In this document: piece after piece, positions 11,221-22,640 of the stretch
How the letters are laid out: every line of letters starts with the position of its first letter
Position numbering within the stretch: position 1 is the stretch's first letter
DNA from: Larix kaempferi
Taxonomy: Eukaryota > Streptophyta > Pinopsida > Pinales > Pinaceae
Length of the DNA stretch: 64,000 nucleotides
NCBI GenBank assembly: GCA_027924585.1
Contig: BSBM01000386.1
Location: 6,526,501-6,590,500, forward strand
Direction of reading: 5' to 3'
The notes under the pieces: model-generated
Database searches by the model: none
Seen by the model: the letters and a program-made list of their open reading frames with translations, nothing else
What the model was told of the DNA's origin: nothing
Program-made: the position numbers and the translations under genes

Positions 11221-11716
11221 AACACTCTTGCCTTGAATATGCTCACTTGGTACAGCATTATACTTTTCCAGAACCTTTATCAGAGTCTAGAGGTATATTG
11301 TTTAACTGTCCCAGATAGTTTTATTCTAAACAGTTGGGAATTTCAGAGAGAGAAATTACTAGGGTCTGGATGTATAGTTTTATTTATAGTGTTTGTGTTA
11401 AGGCCAATGGCACATAGGGATTCCTCTGCACTATTTTTACCCTACACACTCCTCTGTTTTGAATCCTACCCATTATAGTCCCCATTATAGTCCCCGCCCA
11501 CCATTTATAAAATCCATTAGTTTAAGCTATATTTTTATGTAATATTAATTTAGTACATAAATGATATATAAAATAAATAGAAATCAAGTTAATGGACTAT
11601 GATAGATATTAATAATTATCATTTTAATTTTAATGTCAAAATGTCAAAAAAAAAATATTGTTTTGAAGAAAAAATTAAGAAAATTTAATTATTGAAGGGT
11701 AAATTTTTTTGCAAGA
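11220..11716. other. No gene seen after the GH5 fragment
   Basis: The first ~250 bases may be degenerate continuation or intron. TTTTATTTATAGTGTTTGTG and CCTACCCATTATAGTC near 11380-11480 resemble the sequence near 9970-10100, so this stretch belongs to the same local duplications. Confidence 0.4.
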
Positions 11717-11717
11717 G

Positions 11718-11845
11718 TAAAAATTTAAACAAACGTTTCATGACGGGTGACATATACACCCAAAAAGTAAAAAAAAAAGAGTAAAAATTTAAACAAACGT
11801 TTCATGACGGGTGACATATACACCCAAAAAGTAAAAAAAAAAAAA
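11718..11845. repeat. Tandem duplication, unit about 62 bases
   Basis: The unit AGTAAAAATTTAAACAAACG followed by TTTCATGACGGGTGACATAT and CACCCAAAAAGTAAAAA occurs twice. The two copies are nearly identical. Confidence 0.85.
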
Positions 11846-11859
11846 CTTTGATGGGTACA

Positions 11860-12140
11860 ATGAAAACCAAATTCCAACGCTGGGTGAGCCTGTGGCCTCA
11901 ACGCATTAGGGTTAAACTGAGCTGATGCTATAAAATCAAAAGCAGCTCTCGGTCCGGACCTCGTTAACCAGCCCCATATTCCACTTACAAGAATGCAAGC
12001 ACTAAAACTTCGATTATTCATATAGTGAAGTTCAATTATGAGGGCGACAGTGGAGAAGCCACAAATTAATGCCAAAGGGAACAAAACATATTGGATTCCT
12101 AATGCGCCCATAAAGGAAGTTATATCCACGATTCTGTAAC
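11860..12140 (-). pseudogene. Multi-pass membrane protein gene piece, downstream exon
   Basis: On the minus strand a splice acceptor (TTGATTTCAG) ends at 12141 and the frame then reads GYRIVDITSFMGALG, followed by two or three hydrophobic helices (IQYVLFPLALICGF, VALIIEL, ACILVSGIWGWL) and RSGPRAAFDFIASAQ. It stays open until about 11725, but the last 40 residues fall in a low-complexity duplication, so the true end is unclear. I do not recognise the family. The reading frame joins that of the next feature across a plausible GT-AG intron at 12141-12295. It may be part of a real gene, but no start, stop or neighbouring exons were found. Confidence 0.4.
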
Positions 12141-12200
12141 CTGAAATCAATCAAATAGATTTTATTTTAAATATGTATTGCGGCATTTTGCGAATATACA

Positions 12201-12311
12201 AATGCCAAAATTAGTATATGCAGAAAATGCTTACCCAGTACCGAATAAAAATACCAATACAAATGTCAAAATTAGTATATGCAGAAAATGCTTACCCAGT
12301 ACCGGATGAAA
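12201..12311. repeat. 60-base tandem duplication including a splice donor
   Basis: AAAATTAGTATATGCAGAAA followed by ATGCTTACCCAGTACCG is present twice, about 60 bases apart. Confidence 0.85.
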
Positions 12312-12455
12312 AAACCATGAGCCCGAACACCAAAGAACAGGGTTGCGAGAACTCATCAAATCATTTGGCGGCGAGTTATAGCTCAAAGTTTGATCCAGGT
12401 CGCCAAAGTTCGCTACAAATTTCTGTGAGCATTGCTTGACCGTCAGCGAGGAATC
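12296..12455 (-). pseudogene. Membrane protein gene piece, upstream exon
   Basis: The minus-strand frame reads SSLTVKQCSQKFVANFGDL through SPPNDLMSSRNPVLW to FFHPVLG and ends in ACTGG before a GTAAGC donor at 12290-12295. Joined to the acceptor at 12141 the phase is kept (HPVLG then YRIVD). A second copy of the donor and the exon end lies inside the intron at about 12225-12245, because a 60-base stretch was tandemly duplicated. Family not recognised. Confidence 0.4.
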
Positions 12456-13185
12456 ATCTTGAGTAGACTATTCAAGATGCAATACATAATATCTCAAATC
12501 TCAACCCATGTTATTCACAGAAAATCTATAAAATTCACAGGGATCTCAATCCCAACTTAAAATCCTTGTACCTCTTATACGTCAAACGACTCTGGTTGTG
12601 ATAACACCGCTCATCGAAACAAAAATATTTGTCAGAATCAATTTTGTAACCCCCCGCGGAACGAAATCTAGAACCCTCGATGCACTGAGATATGGAAAAT
12701 CTTGTTTCTTTGAAACAAATATTATTTGCAAAGTATTATTCACTGGTTACAGTTAGGCCACCGCCCACTATACACCAACCATCCACTCGGAGAAACACGT
12801 TCAAGCGATGACAACTTCCTCCATGTGGCATACATTCGTCCATGACAGCAATAAGGCCGCCATAAATACATAACCACTCTCCCAGCGTATAACGTATAAA
12901 TACATAACGACTCACCTCCAGCGCACAGGGTATAGTCGGTTTGACGAGGGAATAACAGCCATCTCTCCTTAACAAATATTTACGCCAATAACTAATTAAC
13001 TCAGGGAGGAACCGTGAGGTCTGATGGCTGTCTCGACGGAAGTCCAGTTTCAATTCCTGTGGGGAGGTGCGGCGGGCATATGCTCCTTCAGAAAACTGCA
13101 CCCCGATGGTAGCCGTACTCTCGATGAATACCCCCGGCTCCTGGATTTGATATCCCCAAAATGTAAGATATAGACGCCGATCGAC

Positions 13186-13286
13186 GTAATTAATGCCAGG
13201 GTATTTCTTAGAAACCTCATGGCAATATTCCAACAAAATTCCATTCGCGAGTTTGATCATTATATTTTCTTTGTGCACTGTTGTCA
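13186..13286 (-). pseudogene. NAD-isocitrate dehydrogenase-like exon
   Basis: After an acceptor (CACTTTCAG, ending at 13287) the minus strand reads TTVHKENIMIKLANG, then LEYCHEVSKKYPGINY, then GT. This closely follows the conserved TAVHKANIM...KLADG...CREVAKKYP segment of plant NAD-IDH subunits, as I recall it, with one extra Ile. In the enzyme this segment belongs to the active-site face, and HKANIM is highly conserved. A frame runs on to 12736 (183 codons from 13287), but the part after the exon resembles nothing I know. Only this exon and possibly the next feature are seen, so it is a fragment. Confidence 0.55.
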
Positions 13287-13559
13287 CTGAAAGTGATTTG
13301 TATTTGTATTTGTATCTTCTTTACTATGTCCAACACAATGCTTGGATCACAAGAAAATGATACAGGATGTCAAGAACACACATAAAATTTGATTCAGATT
13401 GTTGTTATGAAAAAACTAGTTGATTGTAGGATGAAGTTTATTGAATGTAATTATCCCCGGATGCATACAGGTAGGCCTTATGCATATCTTCGATAATTCC
13501 TTTGGATACCTCCTCGACAATTTTCTAGAGATCTCGACTGAAGTCTCGTGTTTCCATAG

Positions 13560-13690
13560 ACTAAAAAATCCGCAAATTGCTTGAAATATTTGAATGTTGT
13601 ACTTTCTCTATCTGTAATGATTTTATCCAGAATGATACCATTTATGACTTCAATGCCCACATCTCCATAATCTTATGAGAGCTTGGTGCA
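13560..13690 (-). pseudogene. Possible preceding exon of the isocitrate-dehydrogenase-like fragment
   Basis: The minus strand reads YGDVGIEVINGIILDKIITD then RESTTFKY. This resembles, with one residue missing, the GEYSG.EH.VV.GVVESLKIIT segment that lies just before the HKANIM exon in plant NAD-IDH. Order and strand are right and the gap of about 270 bases would be the intron. The match is weak on its own; its position beside the other exon supports it. Confidence 0.35.
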
Positions 13691-13699
13691 CGTGAATGC

Positions 13700-14930
13700 T
13701 ATGAATTTTTCCATGAACATGTTAATTGGGGCATCACCATCATCTTCTTCTTCACGTACTTGCAAGGAATGCAGGAATACGCTCTTTGACATGAAGTGGC
13801 ATTTCATATATTTGTTTGCTCAAAGTGTCAAAGCTAGGAGAAACTACGGCCTTGACAAAGAAGTCATTTGGAAAACCATGCACGACGAACACTGCGTGAA
13901 AATTTGGCAGAAAGAAACTAACTCCTGACCAATGTGAACTCTAAGCTTTTCAGCTCTATCCACTGCCATTTCCCTCCATAGATCCATTCCATCTCATCTC
14001 ATTTTTTAGCTTAATAACTTAGAAATAATACGAGGCTTATGCATACAAGATTATTGAGTCAACATAATATGTGCAGATGGATGCATTATTAAAGTCTCGG
14101 CCTTAAGAGTTTAGTGTTGGAGTAGTGATCTGATTCTCTTCGAGCTACGAGTGCACTATTCATTGTATGGTCCAATGCTTGGAAAGCACTTGACGCTCTT
14201 GGTGTAGTAGACACCCTTCATCCAAATTATCCTAAGTTTGAAGGGTGAGTTCTTTGTTTTAATGCATGTTAACCTTTGACTTGTGTATAGTTTGCATTCT
14301 CTACTCCACTACATGTTCCCCCTCTTCCTCAAAACCCTTTGACCGAATCTAGCAAACATAGTGTAATCGTCCCTACCATCCCAAAGTAGGTCTATAGTTA
14401 TACCTTTGCATAGCATTGCACACCAATATATTATAAGGAAGATCATTTTGCAACTCAGCATTCAAAGGATAAAAATTGCATCCAAACCTTACCTTAGATC
14501 AAGCTTGAATTTTTAGATTATAAGAGGGACATAAAGCAAATTAGGGAAAGCAACTTGTAGAGATTATTCTTTTTTACTACTATTGTAGGTGAATGGTTTC
14601 TATTTTTTCCCAATAGGTCAGTCAAGTAGGTTAGTCAAGCTCCTGAAGAAAAATGGATTTGATATGGGCTACTCTAGGGGATGGATAATAGGAACATGGA
14701 GAGCAGGTAGACAATGATGTGCTTAAATTTCCACTTAATGCCATATTGCACGACTCCAAGAGAAGAAACTTACAGCCTCGATCCAAGTTTCAATTTTTCA
14801 ATGAAAACATGTCATGTTCCCACACCACTCAGGTGGCCTTTAAAGGCCATGGGAGACCCTCATATTCATTTTTTTTGTTCAAATTCAACCAATTCCACAC
14901 ACAACCACAATAGGATTGGGTCTGCAATCC
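13700..14930. other. Intergenic, no gene recognised
   Basis: An 81-codon frame at 13683-13928 (+) has a few Cys residues but no recognised motif. The rest is AT-rich without open frames. Confidence 0.5.
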
Positions 14931-14934
14931 CCAT

Positions 14935-15360
14935 TGCGATCCACAATCCATCTTTCCGCATTCCGCAATCCACATGTGGTACTCGGAAATCGGATTGCCA
15001 AAACCAATTCGAAATCAAAATCACGCTTCCGACTTCCGCAATCCTCAATGCGGAAGTCAGGAGTTGGAATCCATTTCTGGCCTCGAAAATCCGCTCGTTC
15101 AACTTCCGCAATCCACATGCGGAACTCAGAAGTCGGATTCCTCCAATCCTAACAATAGTTGCTTCCCACAACCTGCATTCTGCATTCCGCATTGCGGGTG
15201 TGGAAATACGGAATTCCACATTCCCACTCCCAGGAGATTTTACCTCCCCCAATCCGCATTCCACATTCCGCATTGTGGATGTGGAAATGTGGATTTTCAT
15301 AAGCCACTTAAGCTTGGTCCCTGACCTTCGCAATCTGCAATCCGCATTGCGGATGCAGAA
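14935..15360. repeat. Array of short palindromes around TTCCGCA...TGCGGAA
   Basis: The motif CTTCCGCAATCCACATGCGG and variants occurs about six to eight times at irregular spacings of roughly 70-95 bases (near 14955, 15035, 15105, 15185, 15270, 15335). Each copy can fold into a small stem. Several frames on both strands stay open through it only because the unit lacks stops. Confidence 0.7.
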
Positions 15361-17250
15361 AGGACCTTCAAGAGAAAACTTCAAGGGAAAACTTTGAGGG
15401 AAAACTTCCAAGGGTCATATCTCCCTCCTCCTTGGTCCAAATGGGACAAGGTTGGTACCGTTGGAAATCTCTTGAGGAGCTCTATCCAATATTTCAATCC
15501 CCACTCCATATGAGCACTCCAACCATGCCAAATTCCAAGTTTAAGTTATGTTCATAACTCTACCTAAGTTCCTTTATCCTTCTGCCAGGGATTTTTCCTC
15601 CTTCCTGCCACGAATTATCCCTTCACCTGACCACATAGGGTCTCTGAAACACATCAGGGGTTTTCCCCCCTTCTTCCCCAAGTCCAGGTGAGGTCAAGCC
15701 ATCCCTTTGCAGGGTCAATGCAATGCATAATGAACATATATAATGGACTAGGTTAGCTAATCATATCAACAACCTGTAGGGGTTAGCCATGAATATCATT
15801 CATGTAAACAATGAAGTATTCCAACATGCATTCAATCTTATATTCGAGCTTATACATGGCTTCCTAATGAGCAAGTTCATGGAGTCATCCATTCATTAGT
15901 CTAGAGCATGAAAAGCATAACTTAACAAATAGTTATAACACATGAATTAGAATCATTTAACACATATAAACACTTATCTTTGGAACTGAATTTGCCCCAA
16001 GCAACTGGCTAAGGGAGGACAACTTTCCACCCAACCTTAGGTCTTTGTCCAGCTTGTGCTCTTTCAGCTGAGATACCACCTCCGAGATGGGTTGTGTATC
16101 CACTAAGGAGGGCTAAGGAACTCTCGCACATTCAAGGTCTCATCCCAATGCTAATCCAACGTACAATTGGGTTTATCAAGCAATCTAGGGAACAAGGAGG
16201 ATGTTGCTAAGCTAGTGAGCTCTACCACAGAGATGCAAGCATCTTAGACCACTCAGCAAGCATGGCACCCACATTACCTATCTCACCCACCACAAGGAAG
16301 GCCCTCTTCTCTGCTGCACAAACCCTCAAGGACCCTTCCCTCCAGTGCTATTTAGGGTGGGCATATAAAGGTCCAACTACTGCTCTTCTTGAGATTTCAT
16401 CCTTCACTAGGTTTATCAAGCAGACCCAACCCTAATTTTACCTTTAACTCTATTATACAAGCTAATTCTTCACAGGGTCACAACCTAGCTATGCCCTTTA
16501 ATTTGGTCTTCTGCAATCGATCTAAGGGGTTCTTTAGTCCATTCAAGCTATTCAATTTATCCGACAAACTGATCTATGGATGTCCCAACCGGTTTCATTC
16601 TTGCACAGGGTTTCCTTGAGCATTCTTGGCTCTGCACCTTCCGCTTACCCAGGAAATCATCATTTTTACTTGTTTTCTTCCCGGTTGGACTCTGCAGGTG
16701 TCTGAATTGCTTGGGTTCTTGGTCAATGAAATGGTTAGAAAACAGGATGGGCGAATTCCCAGAGGTGGAGTGGCTTAAGGGACAAGCAATGCACAGGGCC
16801 ATACCATGCCATACAAATTCACAGGTTTCCCCATACTCCATCAAATTCATGGGTCGGGTTTCCTCAACCACCCTCTTACAGTTGCAATAATGTCAACATG
16901 GTGAGTCAAATGGGTTTACAATTGGACATGTGGAAGCATGGATACCAATCCCATAACCCCCTCACCTCTCCCTAATGGAGACACATGGTCCCTTCTCATT
17001 GGTTTCCTCCTTAGCCAGCTTCTTGGGTATTCTATTGCATTAATTAATAATTACATCATTTACAATTCTTCATGGCTTAAGTAACAACACATGGGTAACC
17101 AAACTTTCAAATACATGTCTATGCAATTAAACTTGAATATCCACTAGTGGGGCCTTGGCCTTAAGATCCACAATAGGGAAAATACACACTATATTTTCAC
17201 AATATTTACATTTAATCCAATAAACCATAAGGTTCAAAATAGGGATATTA
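15361..17250. other. Unassigned, possibly LTR-retrotransposon remnant
   Basis: No protein motif was found. The right end reads AGGGATATTACA at about 17240-17251. On the minus strand that gives TGTAATATCCC, a typical LTR start, but no matching second LTR or primer-binding site was seen. Confidence 0.3.
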
Positions 17251-17254
17251 CAAA

Positions 17255-17420
17255 ACATGTCCAAGTAGCAAGCATGCTTATAATTGTAATCTACAGGTGC
17301 GATCTGCAGGGCACGTGTACATTGGTATTAAGACTTATAAGTGTAATCTGCATGCTTATAAGTGTAATCTACAGGTGCGATCTCCATGGCAGGTGCGATC
17401 TGCGAGTGAATCCCCTGAAC
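17255..17420. repeat. Short tandem repeats
   Basis: GCTTATAAGTGTAATCTACAGG with GTGCGATCTGCA recurs three times with small changes. Confidence 0.65.
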
Positions 17421-17511
17421 CGTTAGGAACATGTGCATACCTGGGGTCCATATATATTTTCAACTGATAAATCGCAGATTTCCTCTGTCCAAAACTGTTG
17501 TTGAACACTTC

Positions 17512-17682
17512 CATGCCGTTTCAGATCCGTCTATTGCCGATCCCTTCCACGTCGTTGTAGATCCATCTATTTCTGATCACTTCAACGCTATTGCAGATCC
17601 ATCTGTTTCCGATCCCTTCCGCGTTGTTGCAGATCCATCTATTTTCGATCCCTTCCGCGCTGTTGCAGATCCATTTCTGTTT
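17512..17682. repeat. Four tandem copies of a 42-base unit
   Basis: GCAGATCCATCTATTTCCGA then TCCCTTCCGCGTTGTT repeats at exact 42-base spacing, so one frame shows a 14-residue repeat (ADPSVSDPFRVV). It lies upstream of the gypsy gag and may be part of that element's leader. It is more likely non-coding. Confidence 0.8.
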
Positions 17683-18137
17683 TTTCACCATATCTCTCTT
17701 GTTTTCACTCTATTTCCCTTGAAACTTCCCTGACACCCCTGCAATCCCATTCTGTATATTTCATTCTTGAGGACCCTATCCCAAATTCCACTTCCCAAAG
17801 CCAGAAATCCCACATTTGTCTATTTTTAGGGTTTGCAATAACTTCTTCGATTTTCACCCATTTGCCTTCAAATTTTACCACAGTTTTCATTTCCTATTTC
17901 TACTTCTTTTTCCCTCTCTGCCAAATTTTCTCATTCCTTCAGCCCACTTCTGAAATCCTACTTTTTGCTCCTCTATCCATTCAAAGGTGTCCAAAGCCTA
18001 GTCAAACCCAAATTACCCATTCGATTTTTTCTCAAACCCATATTTTCCTTTACTAAAACAGTTTCTGTTTTTGTTTTTCTACCCACTCAAAAAAAAAACT
18101 CATGGTTATGGTTGTCACCTGCGCAGGAGAAAAAACC

Positions 18138-21100
18138 ATGGAAGAAGAACTTGCAGCCCTCAAAACCAAACTCTAGGATCTAGATGAAAAATTTCTCGGC
18201 CTCCATCTTGAGCATTCAGCCATGAACAATAAACAATAGTCAAAGTCTTCTTCAGACAATGCGTTCTCTTCTTCCAACAATTTTCGTGGTCCGAAGCTTG
18301 ATTTTACTCGCTTCAATGGTACTAATCCGACTGGATGGATCTACCAAGCAGAACAATATTTCAGTCTACAAAATACTTTTGATGTCACCAAAGTTCCACT
18401 TGCATCCTTTCATTTGGAACAAGAAGCTCTTCAATGGTACCCTTGGTACATCAGGGCTCATGAAGAGCCAAAATGGACAGATTTTTTCCAACTCCTTTTG
18501 CAACGATTTGTTCCTAGCGCTTTTGATGACTTCACAAGAGCCCTCACTAAACTTATCCAAACTGGCACTGTGAGAGAGTATCAAACCGAATTTGAGAAAC
18601 TAGCCAACCACACTGAAGGATTTCCTGATGACTTCTACAGGAGTTGTTTTATTTGTGGTATAAAGGATGCAATCCGCTCTGAGGTCAAAATGTTCAATCC
18701 CAACACAATGATGGAATCCCTCGGGTTGGCTAAGTTGAAAGAAGACAAGATTGCAGCCCAACAGCGCTCCAAACCCACTTTTGTTCCCTTCATAAATATG
18801 GGTTCTCAATGACCTCCCATCCCACCAGCTCCTTGACCAACTCCTATCAAGCATTTGTCTGAAACAGAGATGCGGGCACGTAGAGAAAAAGGGCTCTATT
18901 ATAATTGTGATGAGAAATTAACTCGGGGACATAGATGTGTTGAACAAAATCTCTATCTCTTGGATGTGGATTCTCCACCTGCCTATGAAATTGGTGAAGA
19001 AGCTCCAGATACAATGGATGATCAGGTCGACATTCAGGAGCCTCCTATTGACCGTCCGTCTCAAGACGACCACCCAGAGATATCTCTCCATGATTTAGCC
19101 AGAATCACCACCCCCCAAACAATACAAGTCAGGGGTTACTTTAAGAAGCTTCCTCTTACAATACTCATTGATTCTAGTAGCACTCATAACTTCATTAACC
19201 CTCGGATCGCCAAATAGGCTGTTTTTTTGTCCATCCTTGCTCCAACTTTGAAGTCATGGTTGCCAATGGGGGCACCTTACCTTGCAAACAGAAGTGTCGC
19301 AATGTGTGTATCTCTATGGGAGATTATAACCTGTGCTCTGACATGTTTTCCTTGACCTTATGCGTATGTGATGTGGTTTTGGGTGCTCAATGGCTACGCA
19401 CACTTGGCCCCATCTTATGGGATTTTGTTGAAATTTGGATGCAGTTTTCACCCAATGGACAAAAACACACATTGACAGACTTACAACCAAGGTCTCTCAG
19501 CATCATCAGTTCACATCACATGGAGAAACTCCCTAATAAGAATTCACATGGTGTCATCACTTAGGTCCATTCCATTCAGATGCAACCATTAGCGGTCTCC
19601 ATTACTCCCTTGAATCTACAACAAATTCTGGATCAATATATAGGTGTCTTTGTTGAACCAGTGGGATTGCCACCTTCAAGACCAAAGGACCATCGTATTC
19701 AAATCCTTCCTGGAAGCGTTCCTCCCAACATCAAACCCTATCGCTACCCATTTCACCAAAAGACAGAGATTGAAATGCTCGTTCAGGAATTATTCGCCCA
19801 AGCACTAGTTCCTTTTCTTCACTAGTTCTACTTGTCCACAAAAAATATGGGTCATAGAGCCTCTGTATTGACTTCCGAGCACTTAATCACCTCACATCCA
19901 AGGATAAGTTTCCAATTCCTGTTGTTGATGAGCTTCTTAATGAGCTTCATGGTGCTGAATTTTTCTCCAAGTTGGATCTTCGTTCTGGGTATCATCAAAT
20001 TCGGGTTCATGAGGATGATATCCCTAAAACAACTTTCCGCACACATGATGGCCACTATGAGTTTATGGTCATGCCCTTTGGCCTCACTAATGCAACTTTT
20101 CTCTGACCATCATCTCCACACCAAACAGTCTAAATGTGCTTTTGTATAGAAGGAAGTAGAATATCTCGGGCACATTATTTCAGCACAAGGGGTTCACGTG
20201 GATCCTGCCAAAATCGTTGCCATGACCAATTGGCCGCATCCTCAGACACTCAAGAGCCTTCATGGTTTTTTGAGGTTTACTGGCTCCTATCGCAAGTTTT
20301 TCATGGATTATGGGAAGATTGCAGCTCCATTAACTTCTCTATTGAAAAAGTATGCTTTTACATGGACACATGCTACTGAGTGTGCATTTGAAAAACTGAA
20401 ACAAGCTATGTGTACTACACCTGTTCTAGCTATGCCCTATTTTTCCAAGCCCTTCACTATTGAGAGTGATGCTTGCGGCAATGGACTTGGTGTTGTTCTC
20501 CTTCAAGATGAACGTCCTATTGCGTTCACCAGCAAAGCCCTTTCAGGTAAGAATTTAGCTACCTCTACATATGAGAAGGAAATGATGGCTATTTCGCATG
20601 CAGTACAGAAGTGGCAACCATACCTATTAGGGAATCATTTCTGCATCAAGATTGATCACCAGAGTCTAAAATATTTCCTGGAACAACGTGTATCTTCCCC
20701 AACACAACAGAAATGCGTTAGCAAACTCATGGTTTATGACTATGAGATCACTTACAAGAAGGGTAAGGACAATATTGTGGCGGATGCTCTTTCTCGCACA
20801 TTTGAGGACCAAGTTTCTCTTTCAGCTATTTCTATGCTTGTTCCAAATTGGTTGCAATATGTTCAACGGGGCTATTTCAATGACTCTTCATTATCTCAAA
20901 TCATCCAACGCTTGGCCAACAACCCTTCTGTTGTACCACATTACTCTTGGGATGGTGCTTCCTTGACATACAAGGGCCGCCCGGTGCTTCCCCAAAGCAC
21001 AGATCTTCAACAGGTTATATTCTATGAACTCTATGCTTCTCCATCGGCAGGGCACTATGGGTTCCTCAAAACGTATGACCGGGCACGACGTAACTTCTTT

Positions 21101-22236
21101 TGGCAGGGAATGAAAAGGACAATTCAACATATGGTGGTTGAATGTGATACCTGCCATTGCAATAAGGGTGAAATGACACTCCTTCCAGGATTTCTCGAAC
21201 CCTTTCCCATCCCTACACTGATTTGGACAGATATCTCTATGGATTTCATTTAAGGGATCCCTAAATCTGGAGAGAAGTCAGTGATTTTGGTTGTGGTTGA
21301 TCGCCTCTCCAAATATAGTCATTTTTTTGCTCTCAGCCATCCCTATATAGCCTCCTCAGTTGCTCAAATTTTCCTGGACCAGATCTTTCATCTTCATGGA
21401 ATCCCTTCTTCCAATGTCTCGGATCGTGATGCAACTTTCACTAGTCATTTTTGGACAGAACTATTTCGCCACACTGGCACCAAACTGAAGATGAGTTCAG
21501 GGTATCACCCACAAACATAAGGTTAGACTAAAATTACCAATAAGTGCTTAGAAACTTATCTTCATTGCTTCACCTCTCAACAACAACATCAGTGGACAAA
21601 GTGGCTCTCTCTCGCTGAATCCATATGAAGCAGTCTATGGTCAGGCACTGCCATTTCTTCTTCCATACAACCCCAGCAGTTCACCAGTTCAGGAAGGTGA
21701 CATGGTCCTTCGAAATCGCGATTAGATTCTTCGCATTTTGTGGGACAATCTTCACATGGCAAGAAATTGCATGAAGCAACAAGTCGATTAGCACCGTTCT
21801 GAGCGCACTTTTCAAGCAGGTGATATGATTTTTCTTCATCTCCATCCTTACAAGCAATCCTCCCTGAAACTCAAAGGGCGCCATAAGCTCGCTCCAAAGT
21901 TCTATGGGCCATATAAGATTCTTCAGAAGATTGGGTTTGTTGCTTATAAATTGGAACTTCCTCCTTCTTCCCGCATTCATCCAGTATTTCATGTCTCTTG
22001 CCTGAAGAAAGTTTTTGGCACGAACATCAGAGGACAAACTATTTTACCAGAACTAGATAATGAAGGATCCATCCTTTTGGATCCAGAGGTCGTCCTCAAT
22101 AGGCGCACTCGTCATCTTCACTCTCGCTCTATCATCGAGGTCTTAATTTAGTGACACAAAATGCAACCAGAGGATGCTACATGGGAACCACTCCTTCAGA
22201 TTCAACAACAATTTCCACATCTAAAACTTTAAGGAC
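18138..22236 (+). pseudogene. Ty3/gypsy gag-pol polyprotein, many stops, RT catalytic box deleted
   Basis: ATG at 18138 (MEEELAALKTKL) starts gag. A retrotransposon gag domain follows (18430-18800, RAHEEPKWTDFFQLLLQRF), then a knuckle remnant near 18895-18945 (YYNCDEKLTRGHRC, first Cys replaced by Tyr). The protease site is changed from DSGST to DSSST near 19170. RT keeps [23 protein letters not shown] and [10 protein letters not shown] in shifting frames, but at about 20102 it jumps to HHLHTKQSKCAF, so the segment with the catalytic Asp pair is missing. RNase H (ESDACGNGLGVV, 20461 on), the integrase HHCC region (HYGFLKTYDRARRNFFW), the integrase core (TDISMDFI, DRDATFTSHFW) and a chromodomain end (PEDATWEPL, 22165) follow. 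Most stops fit CAG to TAG or TGG to TGA change. Confidence 0.9.
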
Positions 22237-22248
22237 AAAGCTTCTTCT

Positions 22249-22261
22249 AAGGAGGAGGAGA
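22249..22261 (+). other. Polypurine tract of the gypsy element
   Basis: AAGGAGGAGGAGA lies directly before the TGTTAGG start of the LTR. Confidence 0.8.
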
Positions 22262-22640
22262 TGTTAGGAACCCATGTCAACCCTTCTCTTTACTTTGTTA
22301 GTATATTTTTGTTGGACACATGCTTTGTAAGTCATCCCGTAGTATTTGTTGATCCATAGTTTGTATTATTGTTGTTGGACACATATGCTTTGTAAGTCGT
22401 CCCGTAGTATTTGTTGATCCATAGTTTGTATTGGCCCATGGTATTGACCCATAGTATTGGCGCTTAGAATTAGTATATAAGCTTTTGTTGAGGCCAATGA
22501 AAGCACCGTGAATTTATTTGTATTGAGCTTGCTCAAAGGAGGTTTCCCCCTCGAAGTGGCCTACGATCAATAAAATATTATGTGATCTCATATATTATTC
22601 ATTTTATCAATTAATTGTTGCAAGTTCCTCACAAATGCAT
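22262..22640 (+). repeat. Gypsy 3' LTR
   Basis: It starts TGTTAGGAACCC right after the polypurine tract. A 62-base stretch (GTTGGACACATGCTTTGTAA onward) is tandemly duplicated at about 22310-22433. A TATATAAG near 22472 could be the TATA box and an AATAAA near 22569 the polyadenylation signal. The right end is judged only roughly. Confidence 0.65.

Larger units (their letters stand above)
18138..22640 (+). mobile_element. Ty3/gypsy chromovirus-type retrotransposon, decayed; 5' LTR not found
   Basis: The order gag, protease, RT, RNase H, integrase, chromodomain, polypurine tract, 3' LTR is that of a gypsy chromovirus. Many stops and a deletion through the RT active site make it inactive. The sequence of the 3' LTR start (TGTTAGGAACCC) is not repeated upstream, so the 5' LTR was lost or lies in unrecognisable sequence before 18100. 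Confidence 0.9.

Noticed and set aside
14866-15411. 181-codon minus frame and overlapping plus frames of 227 and 116 codons
   Set aside because: All cross the palindrome array, and several frames on both strands are open at once. No protein motif was seen.
16389-16890. Overlapping frames of 76-104 codons on both strands
   Set aside because: No motif, both strands open in the same place, and no signs of splicing or a known family.
17240-17251. AGGGATATTACA as the end of a second long LTR
   Set aside because: It resembles an LTR end but no partner LTR or primer-binding site was found, so it is kept only as a remark.
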